From the NCBI RefSeq assembly GCF_900100945.1, contig NZ_FNCG01000001.1, forward strand, positions 124,001 to 188,000: a stretch of DNA of 64,000 nt, read 5' to 3'. Below are positions 54,493 to 63,515 of this stretch, in pieces. The notes below the pieces were generated by a model that worked only from the letters and a program-made list of their open reading frames with translations, ran no database searches and was not told the DNA's origin. The translations under genes were made by a program, and so were the position numbers. The stretch is from Mucilaginibacter gossypii (GTDB taxonomy: Bacteria > Bacteroidota > Bacteroidia > Sphingobacteriales > Sphingobacteriaceae). Positions within the stretch are counted from its first letter, which is position 1; each line of letters starts with the position of its first letter.

Positions 54493-54519
54493 GCCCTGTA
54501 TTTGTTGAAAATGCAGGGC
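54493..54519. terminator. Bidirectional terminator
   Basis: GCCCTG pairs with CAGGGC, extended by TATTT/AAAAT, followed by GCTTTTGTTT on the plus strand and ATTTTTATG on the minus strand. It separates convergent genes. Confidence 0.7.
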
Positions 54520-54548
54520 GCTTTTGTTTAGTAACCATTTGAAACTTT

Positions 54549-55208
54549 CTATTTATCCGAAGGATTCTTCTTTTTATTCTGCAGCATTTCCACCATTTTA
54601 GTTAAGCGGTCCTGGCGGGTTTTTTCCTGTTTGGCTGTAAGGATCCAAAGTACATACTCCTTTTTATGGCTGTAAGCCAGCGATTGAAAGTAGTCAAGCG
54701 TTGCCGGATGTTGCTCCAATGTTTCTTTTAAGTAATCAGGGAGGGTTACTATTTTATTATCCACGTCAATATAATCGCCGTACTCATTATTTCGTACAGC
54801 CTCATTTCGTCCTTCAGAAACTTTTACAGATTCAACCGGCCGAAAGCGTAATGCAGTCCATACTTCGTTAACAGCAGCTGATGCTACAGGCCGTAAGCCG
54901 TACAGAGCCGGGGCGTCCCAACTGCTCATCATTTCCAGATCTGTTTGGATACTTGAACTTTTCTTAGGGTAGATAATCCAGAAAACAGTATCGTCTTTAA
55001 GTAAGGGGGTGATTACCTTAAGTTCGGATGTCAGTTCTGTACTGTTGGTCACAAATAGCTGGATACCGTTAAATTCGCCTTCGGTGTTAAATACAAGGCT
55101 GGCATTATCCGGCAGGGGAGACAAGCTATCCTGGTAACCTGCGGGCGCATTTTGCAACAACCAGCGTGAATTTGGTTTGATCAGCAGTTTTTTAGCAAGG
55201 GCATTCAT
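54549..55208 (-). CDS. YdeI/OmpD-associated family protein
   Basis: 219 residues. The C-terminal block LPDYLKETLEQHPATLDYFQ and SLAYSHKKEYVLWILTAKQE is the YdeI (bacteriocin-protection/OmpD-associated) family signature. The N-terminal half (about 1-130) is a DUF3052-like or barstar-like domain that I do not recognise with certainty. Function unknown. Confidence 0.75.
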   Translation of the reverse strand: MNALAKKLLIKPNSRWLLQNAPAGYQDSLSPLPDNASLVFNTEGEFNGIQLFVTNSTELTSELKVITPLLKDDTVFWIIYPKKSSSIQTDLEMMSSWDAPALYGLRPVASAAVNEVWTALRFRPVESVKVSEGRNEAVRNNEYGDYIDVDNKIVTLPDYLKETLEQHPATLDYFQSLAYSHKKEYVLWILTAKQEKTRQDRLTKMVEMLQNKKKNPSDK

Positions 55209-55309
55209 TGTAAACGTTTTATAATGGATAAAGCTAATGTAAGCAATAAATTAAAATTGAATGACAAGCCCAAACCCTGCTGCATGGTATTTTTAATAGC
55301 TTTGCCTTG

Positions 55310-55987
55310 ATGGAACATGTACTTGATAACCCGGCCTGGAACGCCCTTAGCACCGGTAATAAAGCTTTTGCGGGCGGTAATAATATAGTTAAATATTTCC
55401 CGAAGAAGGTTTCGCCTTTTGTTGCTATTCCTGAAATATCTGCTGAAAATTTTAACCTGCTTTACGATATAATTCCTTTTGAGAGCCATTTTATCTTTAT
55501 TGCCCCGCACGATATTGTGATCCCGGAGCAGTGGAAAATAGTACATTACCTGAAATGCCTGCAGATGGTTTTTGAGGGAGAAGTACCTGCTAATTTTGCT
55601 GATGAAGATTTGCTACCGCTTACAGCTCAACATGTGCCCCAGATGCTTGAACTTACCCAATTGACCAATCCTGGTCCCTTTATAGAGCGAACTATTGAGT
55701 TTGGACATTATCACGGCATATTTGATGGCGATAAGTTGGTTGCTATGGCCGGTCAGCGTTTAAACCCTGCACCTTATGCCGAGATTAGCGCTGTTTGTAC
55801 ACATCCCGATTATCTGGGGCGTGGTTATGCCGGAAAGTTGTTGTTAAATCAAGCTAAACGCATTAAAACTGCTTCTGAAATTCCATTTCTACATGTGAAA
55901 AGTGAAAATGAAAGGGCTATTAAAGTGTATGAAAAGCTCGGTTTTGTAACGAGGAAGGAAATGTCGTTTTATGTGCTGAGGAAGTAA
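55310..55987 (+). CDS. GNAT N-acetyltransferase
   Basis: 225 residues from ATG 55310 (MEHVLDNPAWNALSTGNKAF). The acetyl-CoA motif AVCTHPDYLGRGYAGKLLLN is near 165-185 and SENERAIKVYEKLGFVTRKE near 202. The N-terminal 100 residues are family-specific. Substrate unknown. Its start faces the YdeI gene divergently. Confidence 0.88.
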   Translation: MEHVLDNPAWNALSTGNKAFAGGNNIVKYFPKKVSPFVAIPEISAENFNLLYDIIPFESHFIFIAPHDIVIPEQWKIVHYLKCLQMVFEGEVPANFADEDLLPLTAQHVPQMLELTQLTNPGPFIERTIEFGHYHGIFDGDKLVAMAGQRLNPAPYAEISAVCTHPDYLGRGYAGKLLLNQAKRIKTASEIPFLHVKSENERAIKVYEKLGFVTRKEMSFYVLRK

Positions 55988-56070
55988 CCCCCTCTAAATC
56001 TCCCCCGAGGGGGGAGACTTTAAGAAGCATTTTTTAAGCCCTCTCCTTTGGAGAGGGTTTGGGTGAGGTT
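55986..56070. mobile_element. Cargo-less GC-rich inverted element, fourth site
   Basis: AACCCCCTCTAAATCTCCCC then GAGGGGGGAGACTT at 55986-56020 is inverted with respect to AAGCCCTCTCCTTTGGAGAG then GGTTTGGGTGAGGTT at 56036-56070. It ends exactly at the TrmH stop codon and touches the GNAT stop. Same architecture as the his-operon elements, with different sequence. Confidence 0.45.
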
Positions 56071-56601
56071 CTATATCGCCATTTTGGCAAAAAAATCCCA
56101 GAGCACTATCCCTGCCGATACTACAATATTAAACGAATGCTTGGTGCCAAACTGGGGGATTTCGATACAGGCGTCAATCGCTTGCATTACTTCGTCGCTT
56201 ACGCCGTTTACCTCGTTGCCAAAAATCAGGGCATATTTGCCATCTTCGGCAGGTTTAAACTCGTGAAGCATGGTGCTGTTTTCGGCTTGTTCAATGGCTA
56301 TGATTTGGTAGCCATCGTTACGTAATTGTTCAACAGCCTGCAAAGGAGTTTCGTAATAAGTCCAGTTTACTGATTGGGTTGCGCCAAGGGCTGTTTTTTC
56401 AATTTCGCGGTGAGGGGGCTGGGCTGTAATACCACAAAGGCAGATTTGTTCAACTGCAAAACCATCGGAGGTGCGGAAAATAGAGCCGATGTTGTGCATA
56501 CTCCGCACATTATCCAGCACTACTGCTACCGGCAATTTATCCTGTGCTTTAAATTCATCAACCGTAGCCCGGTTCAGCTCGTCCAATTTTAATTTGCGCA
56601 T
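56071..56601 (-). CDS. TrmH/SpoU-family RNA 2'-O-methyltransferase
   Basis: 176 residues from ATG 56601 (MRKLKLDELNRATVDEFKAQ). The SPOUT knot motifs are clear: VVLDNVRSMHNIGSIFRTSD near 27-46, ALIFGNEVNGVSDEVMQAID near 123 and IPQFGTKHSFNIVVSAGIVL near 145-165. It probably methylates a tRNA or rRNA ribose; the exact target is not predictable. Confidence 0.9.
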   Translation of the reverse strand: MRKLKLDELNRATVDEFKAQDKLPVAVVLDNVRSMHNIGSIFRTSDGFAVEQICLCGITAQPPHREIEKTALGATQSVNWTYYETPLQAVEQLRNDGYQIIAIEQAENSTMLHEFKPAEDGKYALIFGNEVNGVSDEVMQAIDACIEIPQFGTKHSFNIVVSAGIVLWDFFAKMAI

Positions 56602-56608
56602 ACTCTTT

Positions 56609-56690
56609 AGTTCATGGTTCATAGACCGTAGTTCATAGCCAATATTTGTTTAATAACAGGCTATGAACCATGAACTATCAACTATGAACC
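56609..56690. repeat. TTCATAG-family inverted repeat, copy near TrmH
   Basis: AGTTCATGGTTCATAGACCG (56609) is inverted with respect to TATGAACCATGAACTATCAA (56662), with arms of about 32 bp and a 19-nt loop. Same family as 39363-39448. Confidence 0.75.
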
Positions 56691-56714
56691 AAATGCAAAA
56701 ATACAAAAAAGCGG

Positions 56715-57881
56715 TTAGTTAGCTACTGAAGCCAGTTCGCCTACACCATCGCCAATAAGCGAGCTATAAACTGAAGGTGCATAGCCAATTTTTTGCGTGT
56801 AATATTCGGTTACTTCCTTGCTGAATTTGTCGAAAGCATCACCTTTTACCAATGCTATAGCACAACCGCCAAAACCTGCTCCCGTCATACGGGCGCCCGC
56901 AACATCAGGGTTGGTTTTGCTGTATTCGGCAACCGCGTCCAGTTCAACACCGCTTACTTCATATAAATCGCGCAGGGAATCATGTGAGGCGTACATCAGC
57001 CTGCCAAATTCGGTCAGGTTGTTATCTGCAAGGGCTGTTGCGGCCAGTTTTACACGGTCGTTCTCTTCAATTACGTGTTTTGCGCGTTTCAGCACAACCG
57101 GATCGGTTATCAGGTGTTTGTATTGTTCAAAAGTAGCGCTATTGATCTCGCAAAGATATTTAATGTCCAGTTGCTGTTGCAAGGCCATTAGGGCTGCCTG
57201 GCATTCTTCTACGCGTTCGTTGTATTTTGATTCGGCCAGTTTGCGGGGTTTATTAGTGTTGATAATGGCAAGTACATAATCGCCAAGATTGCTGTCAACC
57301 GCCTGGTAATCCAGGGTATCGCAGTTAAGCATCAGGGCTTTGTTCTTTTCGCCAAAGGCAACTGCAAACTGGTCCATGATACCGCAGTTAACACCTATAA
57401 AGTTGTTTTCTACATCTTTTGACAGTTTAACCAGGTCGAGCTTGCTGTAGCCGCTGTTAAACAGGTCGTTAAGTGCATAGGAGGTAACCACCTCGATTGA
57501 AGCTGATGATGACAAACCTGAGCCAATTGGGATATCGCCATAAAATAGCATATCCAGGCCTTTTAACGGATGACCATCCTTTATAAAGCGGTCAATAACA
57601 CCGATAGGAAAGTTAAACCAGTTTTCACCGGTTTTTTCATAACTGATTTGCAGCGGAATATCTTTTTGCTCACTAAAATTTAAACTCCTGAACCGGAAGA
57701 TGCCATCCTCATTAGGGGAGGTTAGTAAATAAGTACCAAAAGTAATAGCACATGGCATAACCAAACCACCGTTATAATCAATATGTTCGCCAATAAGGTT
57801 TACACGACCGGGCGAAAAGTACGCGTTGTCTGCTTCTTTGTTAAAGATCTTAATAAATTCCTGGTGCAAATTATTCTTCAT
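56715..57881 (-). CDS. galK: Galactokinase
   Basis: 388 residues, GHMP kinase. The galactose signature GRVNLIGEHIDYNGGLVMPC is near 24-43. The ATP loop PIGSGLSSSASIEVVTSYAL is near 121-140 and the C-terminal ARMTGAGFGGCAIALVKGDA near 325-345. It phosphorylates galactose for the Leloir pathway. No galT or transporter is next to it. Confidence 0.95.
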   Translation of the reverse strand: MKNNLHQEFIKIFNKEADNAYFSPGRVNLIGEHIDYNGGLVMPCAITFGTYLLTSPNEDGIFRFRSLNFSEQKDIPLQISYEKTGENWFNFPIGVIDRFIKDGHPLKGLDMLFYGDIPIGSGLSSSASIEVVTSYALNDLFNSGYSKLDLVKLSKDVENNFIGVNCGIMDQFAVAFGEKNKALMLNCDTLDYQAVDSNLGDYVLAIINTNKPRKLAESKYNERVEECQAALMALQQQLDIKYLCEINSATFEQYKHLITDPVVLKRAKHVIEENDRVKLAATALADNNLTEFGRLMYASHDSLRDLYEVSGVELDAVAEYSKTNPDVAGARMTGAGFGGCAIALVKGDAFDKFSKEVTEYYTQKIGYAPSVYSSLIGDGVGELASVAN

Positions 57882-57974
57882 TATTCAGGTTGGTTTTTCG
57901 GAAAACAAATATTGTAAAAATTGTCAACTTTACAGTTATAAATTTAATTTAATTTTTAATTCATTTTAATGGGA

Positions 57975-57982
57975 TAGTTTTG
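57975..57982 (+). promoter_or_regulatory. Possible -7 box of the YciI gene
   Basis: TAGTTTTG matches TAnnTTTG, 79 nt before the ATG. No -33 TTG is evident. Confidence 0.3.
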
Positions 57983-58060
57983 CAGATATTCGGATCTGAT
58001 AAAACATGCAGGCGCCAAAGCTGCAGGCATGTATTTAAGTACCAATTAAAATAGATATCC

Positions 58061-58351
58061 ATGAAACAATACCTCGTTACCGCCTATGATTATACCGATG
58101 CCGAAGCATTTGAACGTCGGTTAGGTGCCCGCCCTCATCATCTTGATGGTGCCAGGGCTTTAAAAGCCAATGGTAATTTTGTGTTAGGAGGAGCTATGCT
58201 GAACGAAGAAGGCAAGATGATAGGCTCAACCATGATAGTACAGTTTGAAACCGATGAAGAGATGGAAGCCTGGAAACAAAATGATCCGTATGTTACTCAA
58301 AAAGTATGGGAAAGCGTTGATGTAAAGCCCTTTAAAGTGGCAGACGTTTAA
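58061..58351 (+). CDS. YciI-family protein
   Basis: 96 residues. RLGARPHHLDGARALKANGN near 21-40 and GGAMLNEEGKMIGSTMIVQF near 44-63, with ENDPYVTQKVWESVDVKPFK-like C-terminus (QNDPYVTQ), match YciI. It is a small dimeric ferredoxin-like-fold protein with a conserved His-Asp pair; function unknown. Confidence 0.9.
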   Translation: MKQYLVTAYDYTDAEAFERRLGARPHHLDGARALKANGNFVLGGAMLNEEGKMIGSTMIVQFETDEEMEAWKQNDPYVTQKVWESVDVKPFKVADV

Positions 58352-58362
58352 GCCGGTTTGCA

Positions 58363-58497
58363 GTTATTAGTGTACAGTTTGCAATGACGAAAAGAAGCTC
58401 CGCTGTTCGAAGTCAGAGACTTCGGACAGCGAATATCACAGAATGTCAAACAGATTTTCACTGCAAATTCAAAACTGCCCACTGCCTACTGTTCCGA
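58363..58497. repeat. CAGTTTG-type inverted repeat with nested hairpin
   Basis: GCAGTTATTAGTGTACAGTT at 58363 faces CAAAACTGCCCACTGCC at 58477. Inside, CGCTGTTCGAAGTC pairs with GACTTCGGACAGCG (58401-58431, 3-nt loop). It lies between convergent genes and overlaps the last codons of the gene at 58486. Confidence 0.7.
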
Positions 58498-58884
58498 CCA
58501 TCTGCTCATTTGCCAGTATCCCTGAGCATCTTTGGCATAAAAAGCAGTATAACCCTTGCCCTGCATCGTAAAATTAAAATCAAACTGGTTTACCGAACTG
58601 TCTTCCGGCAAAAAATTGGCGACTACATTATCAGCTACCGCGGCTATCATAGCACCGAAGTCATCCTGTGCCTGTTCCTTAGCCTGGGTGCTCGCCATAA
58701 AATCATTAAAAGTTTCAAACTCGTAAGCTTCGTTGCGGTGTTTCCTTGCTGCATTAAAAGCCGCTTCGGCCCATTGTTGTTTGTAGGCTTCCATGGCGTT
58801 GAGCAGGTCTTCGGCTGATATTTCAGGCAGGCCATCCTTGCCTGTAGTGTTATAGTTGTTTAGTATTTCTTCTTTACTTTTCAT
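58486..58884 (-). CDS. Conserved protein of unknown function
   Basis: 132 residues, MKSKEEILNNYNTTGKDGLP at the start, strongly helical and acidic up to about 85, ending YAKDAQGYWQMSRWSEQ. No signal peptide or membrane segment. No family recognised. Its 3' end lies in a repeat. Confidence 0.6.
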   Translation of the reverse strand: MKSKEEILNNYNTTGKDGLPEISAEDLLNAMEAYKQQWAEAAFNAARKHRNEAYEFETFNDFMASTQAKEQAQDDFGAMIAAVADNVVANFLPEDSSVNQFDFNFTMQGKGYTAFYAKDAQGYWQMSRWSEQ

Positions 58885-58938
58885 TCAGGACTAATGTTTC
58901 ATAATAGCTGCCGGTGTTCATCCTTTTCAATTTGATTC

Positions 58939-58980
58939 AAAATTAAAAGGATGCCAAATTAATGACATCCTTTTAATTTT
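58939..58980 (-). terminator. Intrinsic terminator of the aldo/keto reductase gene
   Basis: AAAATTAAAAGGATG pairs perfectly with CATCCTTTTAATTTT over 15 bp around a 12-nt loop, 19 nt after the stop at 59000. Confidence 0.75.
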
Positions 58981-58999
58981 AGCTCTTCAAATGTTTTAT

Positions 59000-59863
59000 T
59001 TATACTTCAGACAGGCTGTTCAATACATCTATATCATCATCTGACAGCTGAATATCGGCGGTTCTCATATTCTCCTCCAAATGTTTAACACTTGATGTGC
59101 CGGGGATAAGCAGGATGTTTGGCGAATGATGCAATAACCAGCTTAATGCCACCTGGTGAATGGTAGCATCATGTTTGGCCGCAATACGGCTTAATATGTC
59201 TTCGCCCTGTACGTTGCCGCCGCCAAGCGGGAACCATGGAATGAAGGCGATGTTATGATCGCGGGTGTATTCCAGTTCGGCCTCCCATTTGCGGTTATCA
59301 ACGCTGTACATGTTTTGTACTGATACTACTTCAAAGTATTGCTGGGCCAGCTTGATATCGTCGACGCTTACTTCAGATAAGCCTATATGCCTGATCTTAC
59401 CTTCCTGCTGTGCTTTTTGCAAAAACTCAAATGATTTTTCGGCTGGAACTTTAGGGTCGATGCGGTGTAGCTGGTACAGATCTATACGATCAACCTGGAG
59501 GCGTTTCAGGCTGCCTTCAAGAGCTTCCTTCAAATGCTTTGGCGAAGCATCCACAGGCCATTCGTTGGGACCGGTACGTAATAAGCCGCCTTTGGTACCT
59601 ATCAGGAGGTCGGTAGGGTACGGGTGCAGGGCTTTGGCAATTAATTCTTCCGATACATTTGGCCCATAACTATCGGCCGTATCAATGAAGTTTACGCCCA
59701 GCTCGACAGCGCGTTTTAATACACGGATGCTTTCGTCTTTATCTTTCGGCGGTCCCCAGATGCCAGGACCTGTAATACGCATTGCGCCGTAACCTAAACG
59801 ATTAATGGTAATGTCGCCACCAATGGTGAATGTCTTTTCAAATGAACTTGTTGTGCTTGCCAT
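59000..59863 (-). CDS. Aldo/keto reductase
   Basis: 287 residues from ATG 59863 (MASTTSSFEKTFTIGGDITI). NADPH-dependent barrel with NFIDTADSYGPNVSEELIAK near 57-76 (catalytic Asp and Tyr), GTKGGLLRTG with the Lys near 90, and VDRIDLYQLHRIDPKVPAEK near 125. SWLLHHSPNILLIPGTSSVK near 238 is the cofactor segment. Substrate unknown. Confidence 0.92.
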   Translation of the reverse strand: MASTTSSFEKTFTIGGDITINRLGYGAMRITGPGIWGPPKDKDESIRVLKRAVELGVNFIDTADSYGPNVSEELIAKALHPYPTDLLIGTKGGLLRTGPNEWPVDASPKHLKEALEGSLKRLQVDRIDLYQLHRIDPKVPAEKSFEFLQKAQQEGKIRHIGLSEVSVDDIKLAQQYFEVVSVQNMYSVDNRKWEAELEYTRDHNIAFIPWFPLGGGNVQGEDILSRIAAKHDATIHQVALSWLLHHSPNILLIPGTSSVKHLEENMRTADIQLSDDDIDVLNSLSEV

Positions 59864-60057
59864 GGTAATGTATTTTGGATTGACTACTGTAAAGTTCAAC
59901 TAAAAATCACCAGTATTGTTCATAAAATGTATAACATCAATGTCATTTTGAATCTACACCAATTGCACTAATGGGTGTAAATAAATTACACGAATTAACG
60001 CTCGTTGACTATTTGTGTAATTCGCATAAAATCGTTTTCTATTAGTGAATAATCATC

Positions 60058-60462
60058 CTATCTCCAGGCACCTAATATCAACCCCATCAGGGTTAAAGAC
60101 ACTACGCTATAGCCGCCGTTTATGAATATCAGCCGCCAGCTTTTGAGCTCAAAAAGGCTGTGGATTGCAATAGCGCAGAATGTCCAGATACCGGCAAGGA
60201 AACCTGCTGTAGCTCCCCAGGCAAGATCGGTTTTTGCATCGGCTAAAAACATAGCAAGGTTAACAGCCATAATAATTGAAAAGAAAGCTGTGAAGCCAAA
60301 GGCCCTGCCTTTGTTGGAAGCCTGTAATTCGGCACTGGTTAGTTTATTATCTGCCATCCATGCATTGGCAAACAGGGCAGGAGAGTACCAGATACCGCCA
60401 ACTAAAAACGCGGATAATGCTGCAACCATAACGGCCAGCCAGTTGATAAGTTGAAAATTCAT
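60058..60462 (-). CDS. DUF1761 membrane protein
   Basis: 134 residues with four predicted helices (about 5-25, 54-73, 80-100, 110-132). LVGGIWYSPALFANAWMADN near 21 is the DUF1761 hallmark. Function unknown. Confidence 0.85.
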   Translation of the reverse strand: MNFQLINWLAVMVAALSAFLVGGIWYSPALFANAWMADNKLTSAELQASNKGRAFGFTAFFSIIMAVNLAMFLADAKTDLAWGATAGFLAGIWTFCAIAIHSLFELKSWRLIFINGGYSVVSLTLMGLILGAWR

Positions 60463-60571
60463 GATGATAATGTTTAAATTAATTGGTTGTACTAATATAA
60501 ACTATTAATAGGTAAAAGCTGAATGCACAAGGCTTAAAGCTTTTAAAAAAAACACTGAATAGGTATAAATG

Positions 60572-60607
60572 GAAAACCCTGATTGCTGCTTAAGCGATCA
60601 GGGTTTT
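60572..60607 (-). terminator. Probable terminator of the large surface protein gene
   Basis: GAAAACCCTGAT pairs with ATCAGGGTTTTC, around a 12-nt loop, 27 nt after the stop codon at 60634. The T-run is short. Confidence 0.6.
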
Positions 60608-60633
60608 CAAAATATAATAACCGGGGTTGTATC

Positions 60634-63357
60634 TTATTTTACGTTATAATGTATCACACTTCGGCCGATATTACCTTCGGCGTCAATCCCTTCAATTATA
60701 GCACGGTATGAGCCGCGCTGATCGCTGTTAAAGAAGCTGATGGTTGCAGTGCCGGTTGCTTTATCGGTAATTACGTTAGGTTTCCAATAAATAGTATTAC
60801 GTAAGTCGCCGCCAAGTGTGCCTGCTTTGGTTACATCATATTTAGGCGAGTAAAACTCTTTGGCTTTAGTGTAACCCTGCACTGCAAAAGTGATCACATT
60901 TTGTTTGGGGATAAGTTCCTGTAATTGTGCGAGGGTTATCTTTTGTTTTTTAACAACCTTTTTGTTAATCACCAGTACGCCCTTGGTTTGGGTACTACGG
61001 TTAATGCCGCTTACCCCATCATTTAAAAAGATCTCCACAGATTCGACCTCGCTCGATGGGATGCTCGATAAAAAGTTGGCATCAACAGGCAGGCTGCCTA
61101 CATATACCTGCACCGGGGTGCGGCCGCCGGCATTGTAATCGCGGGTAACGTAAAAATTGTTGTCGATATATGTAAGGCCCATTGCCATGGTTGATAAACA
61201 GTTTAACAACAAAGGGCAGCCCTGTAATTGCTGTGCAGATACTTCATGATCGGCCTGCATAGGTAAACCTGAGAACGTGCCATAATCAGCATGGCTGGCT
61301 TTTTTTACGATCTTGGTTGATTTTACAACAACTTCTTTTATGGTACGTGAGCTTTGATATTGCTTATAGCTGTTTTGTAAATAAGGGCGGAAAGTACTGT
61401 CAATGTTCAGGATCTCATCGGGAATGTTGTTGTTTTTGCTCAGTTTTTGATAAGCTTCGCCATTAACCGATATGACCATGTTGCGTCCGTTAGGATTGTT
61501 GCGGGCACTCAGTGTAATTTTTGATGTATCCGGCACATTCACGTTTGAGAATTTAAAATTGCCCGACATATCGGTAATTGTTTCTGCCGAAAAGTTTTTA
61601 TCTGGAATCAGCAACCTTAAGCTGCCTTTGGCTACCGGGAGACCTGCATTGGTCCTCAATGTTCCTGTTATGTCAATGCCTTGCTCCGGCATAAGGTATA
61701 TAGGCGGATTTTTGTCAGCCAGTATATCCTCATAATCAAAACGACGGTAACCCTGGGTAAGCATCAAAATATCCAGGTTGGCCAGTTTTTCATCATCGGT
61801 TTTATTGAAGTAATAGTTCGGTTTTTCGATGTATCCTTTCAGATCGGAGGTGAGCAGCATATTACTCAATATGGTTGATTCTGCATCTTCATTTGACGGT
61901 ACTGTACCATCATCAACAACAGCTACCGAAAAGCTGCCTTCGGCCGGGGTTGTATTGTTTTTTGCCGATACAGTGATCTTAACGTTGCCCCTTGTAGTGT
62001 ATGATGGTTTATCAGTTTTAAGGGCCAGGTTCATCTGGTCGTTATGCTGAATAAACACAATCCGTTCGCACAGAGCATATCCGCCCGATGAAAACAACGT
62101 TACCTGCACAATACCCGTAGGGAACTTACTTTTAGGGATATTGGCCGAATAAACCGTGCTTTGTAGTACAGTTTGCGCTGCATAGTAAATAACACCGCCG
62201 CTTTGCGCTACCAGGTAAAAACTTTTGTTTTGTTTGCGCTGAAAAAACAAATCGTTAGCCGATATTTTTACAGTGAGATTGGTTGGATCATTGTTGTAAA
62301 CGGCAATATTTATTCCCATTGATTGTACGCGAGGCAAATTATAGGTAGCCTGTGATCCATCGGGGAAAGTAATGTTTGCTTTGTACGATCTTTCGATGTC
62401 AGGAGTGATAGCGAAGATGCCCATTCCTAAATGAGCACTGCTGATCTGGGCAACCTCAGCGCCTTTATCATCAACAATGGTTCCTTTGATATCTACGCCC
62501 AGTCCGCTTGAGGCTATAGCCTTAAAAGCAACTTTAGTGCGGATCCCGTTGGTTAGCTGCCCTCCTTCCGGAAAAAACTGCACATCATAGCCTTTAACGG
62601 CTGTACGCATAGAAAAGCTGCTGCTGATAGTTTTACGGTCGCCAACGTCAATGGATGTAACCAGGATACCGCCGGTAATTACATCGGCCTGGCTTTCGGG
62701 CAGGTCAACCTGCAATACGCCTTTATCGTCTGTAACGCCGTGGCCTTTGCTTACGGGGTCGCCGTTTTTCATCAGTTGCCAGTTTACTTTTTTGTTGGCA
62801 TACGGACTGTTGTCCGGCCCTTTGTAAAGGATGGTGGCATCAACTTTAACGCCAGTTCTTTTGCTTGAACTTTTATAAGTGATGTTGGTGCGTACCTGGT
62901 TATCTATGGCATTGCCAACACTAAAAGTATGGTCATAAAAATAATCCGGGTCAAAATTACGCATCCAGTTGGTGTAGCTTCGCAGGCGGTAAGCTCCCTG
63001 TTTATAAGTATCGCCGTTAAGCACAATGTTACCACTTGCAAAACCGTTTGTAACTGCAATGCGCTGACTCTCAACTACGGAATCGCGGTTGTTAATCAGG
63101 TCGACGTAAACTATACGGCTTAGTGCTGATGGCTGGCGCTTTTCAATGGTTACATAGGCTTTAAACCAAATGGTATCACCAACAGCATAATAAGGTTTAT
63201 CTGTATGCAGGTAAACTTTCTCGATAGGGTAGCTGCTGATAAACTTGCTTGTTTTTTCGATTATGGTTGTTAGGGGGATGCTATCCTGCTGGGCAAAAAC
63301 AGATGCGCCAAATGCGGTTAACAGGCATAATAGGAGTAAAAATCGACGTATGATCAT
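60634..63357 (-). CDS. Large MG2/carboxypeptidase-like surface protein with plug-like region
   Basis: 907 residues from ATG 63357 (MIIRRFLLLLCLLTAFGASV, signal peptide to FAQ). About 45-170 is an MG2-like domain (VYLHTDKPYYAVGDTIWFKA), as in alpha-2-macroglobulin-type proteins. Further Ig-like units follow to about 560. A CarboxypepD-regulatory-like unit (DITGTLRTNAGLPVAKGSLR, about 563-650) precedes a TonB-plug-like stretch (about 690-810, ending SVEIFLNDGVSGINRSTQTK). No barrel and no thioester motif are seen. It is probably a secreted or outer-membrane protein; function unknown. Confidence 0.8.
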   Translation of the reverse strand: MIIRRFLLLLCLLTAFGASVFAQQDSIPLTTIIEKTSKFISSYPIEKVYLHTDKPYYAVGDTIWFKAYVTIEKRQPSALSRIVYVDLINNRDSVVESQRIAVTNGFASGNIVLNGDTYKQGAYRLRSYTNWMRNFDPDYFYDHTFSVGNAIDNQVRTNITYKSSSKRTGVKVDATILYKGPDNSPYANKKVNWQLMKNGDPVSKGHGVTDDKGVLQVDLPESQADVITGGILVTSIDVGDRKTISSSFSMRTAVKGYDVQFFPEGGQLTNGIRTKVAFKAIASSGLGVDIKGTIVDDKGAEVAQISSAHLGMGIFAITPDIERSYKANITFPDGSQATYNLPRVQSMGINIAVYNNDPTNLTVKISANDLFFQRKQNKSFYLVAQSGGVIYYAAQTVLQSTVYSANIPKSKFPTGIVQVTLFSSGGYALCERIVFIQHNDQMNLALKTDKPSYTTRGNVKITVSAKNNTTPAEGSFSVAVVDDGTVPSNEDAESTILSNMLLTSDLKGYIEKPNYYFNKTDDEKLANLDILMLTQGYRRFDYEDILADKNPPIYLMPEQGIDITGTLRTNAGLPVAKGSLRLLIPDKNFSAETITDMSGNFKFSNVNVPDTSKITLSARNNPNGRNMVISVNGEAYQKLSKNNNIPDEILNIDSTFRPYLQNSYKQYQSSRTIKEVVVKSTKIVKKASHADYGTFSGLPMQADHEVSAQQLQGCPLLLNCLSTMAMGLTYIDNNFYVTRDYNAGGRTPVQVYVGSLPVDANFLSSIPSSEVESVEIFLNDGVSGINRSTQTKGVLVINKKVVKKQKITLAQLQELIPKQNVITFAVQGYTKAKEFYSPKYDVTKAGTLGGDLRNTIYWKPNVITDKATGTATISFFNSDQRGSYRAIIEGIDAEGNIGRSVIHYNVK

Positions 63358-63515
63358 CAATATAAGTTAAAGAAGTAACAGGGGCTAATATAAACATTTA
63401 GCCGTATTGCATTTTTAGCGGCTGTTTATTTAACACTTTTTTACAAATGCTTTTTTTAGCCGCTTGCGAAAGTTAAACGCTAAAAGCTATACACTTGTAA
63501 AAAATAGCACAATTG

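Noticed and set aside
60634..63357. Full alpha-2-macroglobulin protease inhibitor
   Set aside because: The thioester motif CGEQ is absent and the length is far shorter than bacterial alpha-2-macroglobulins.
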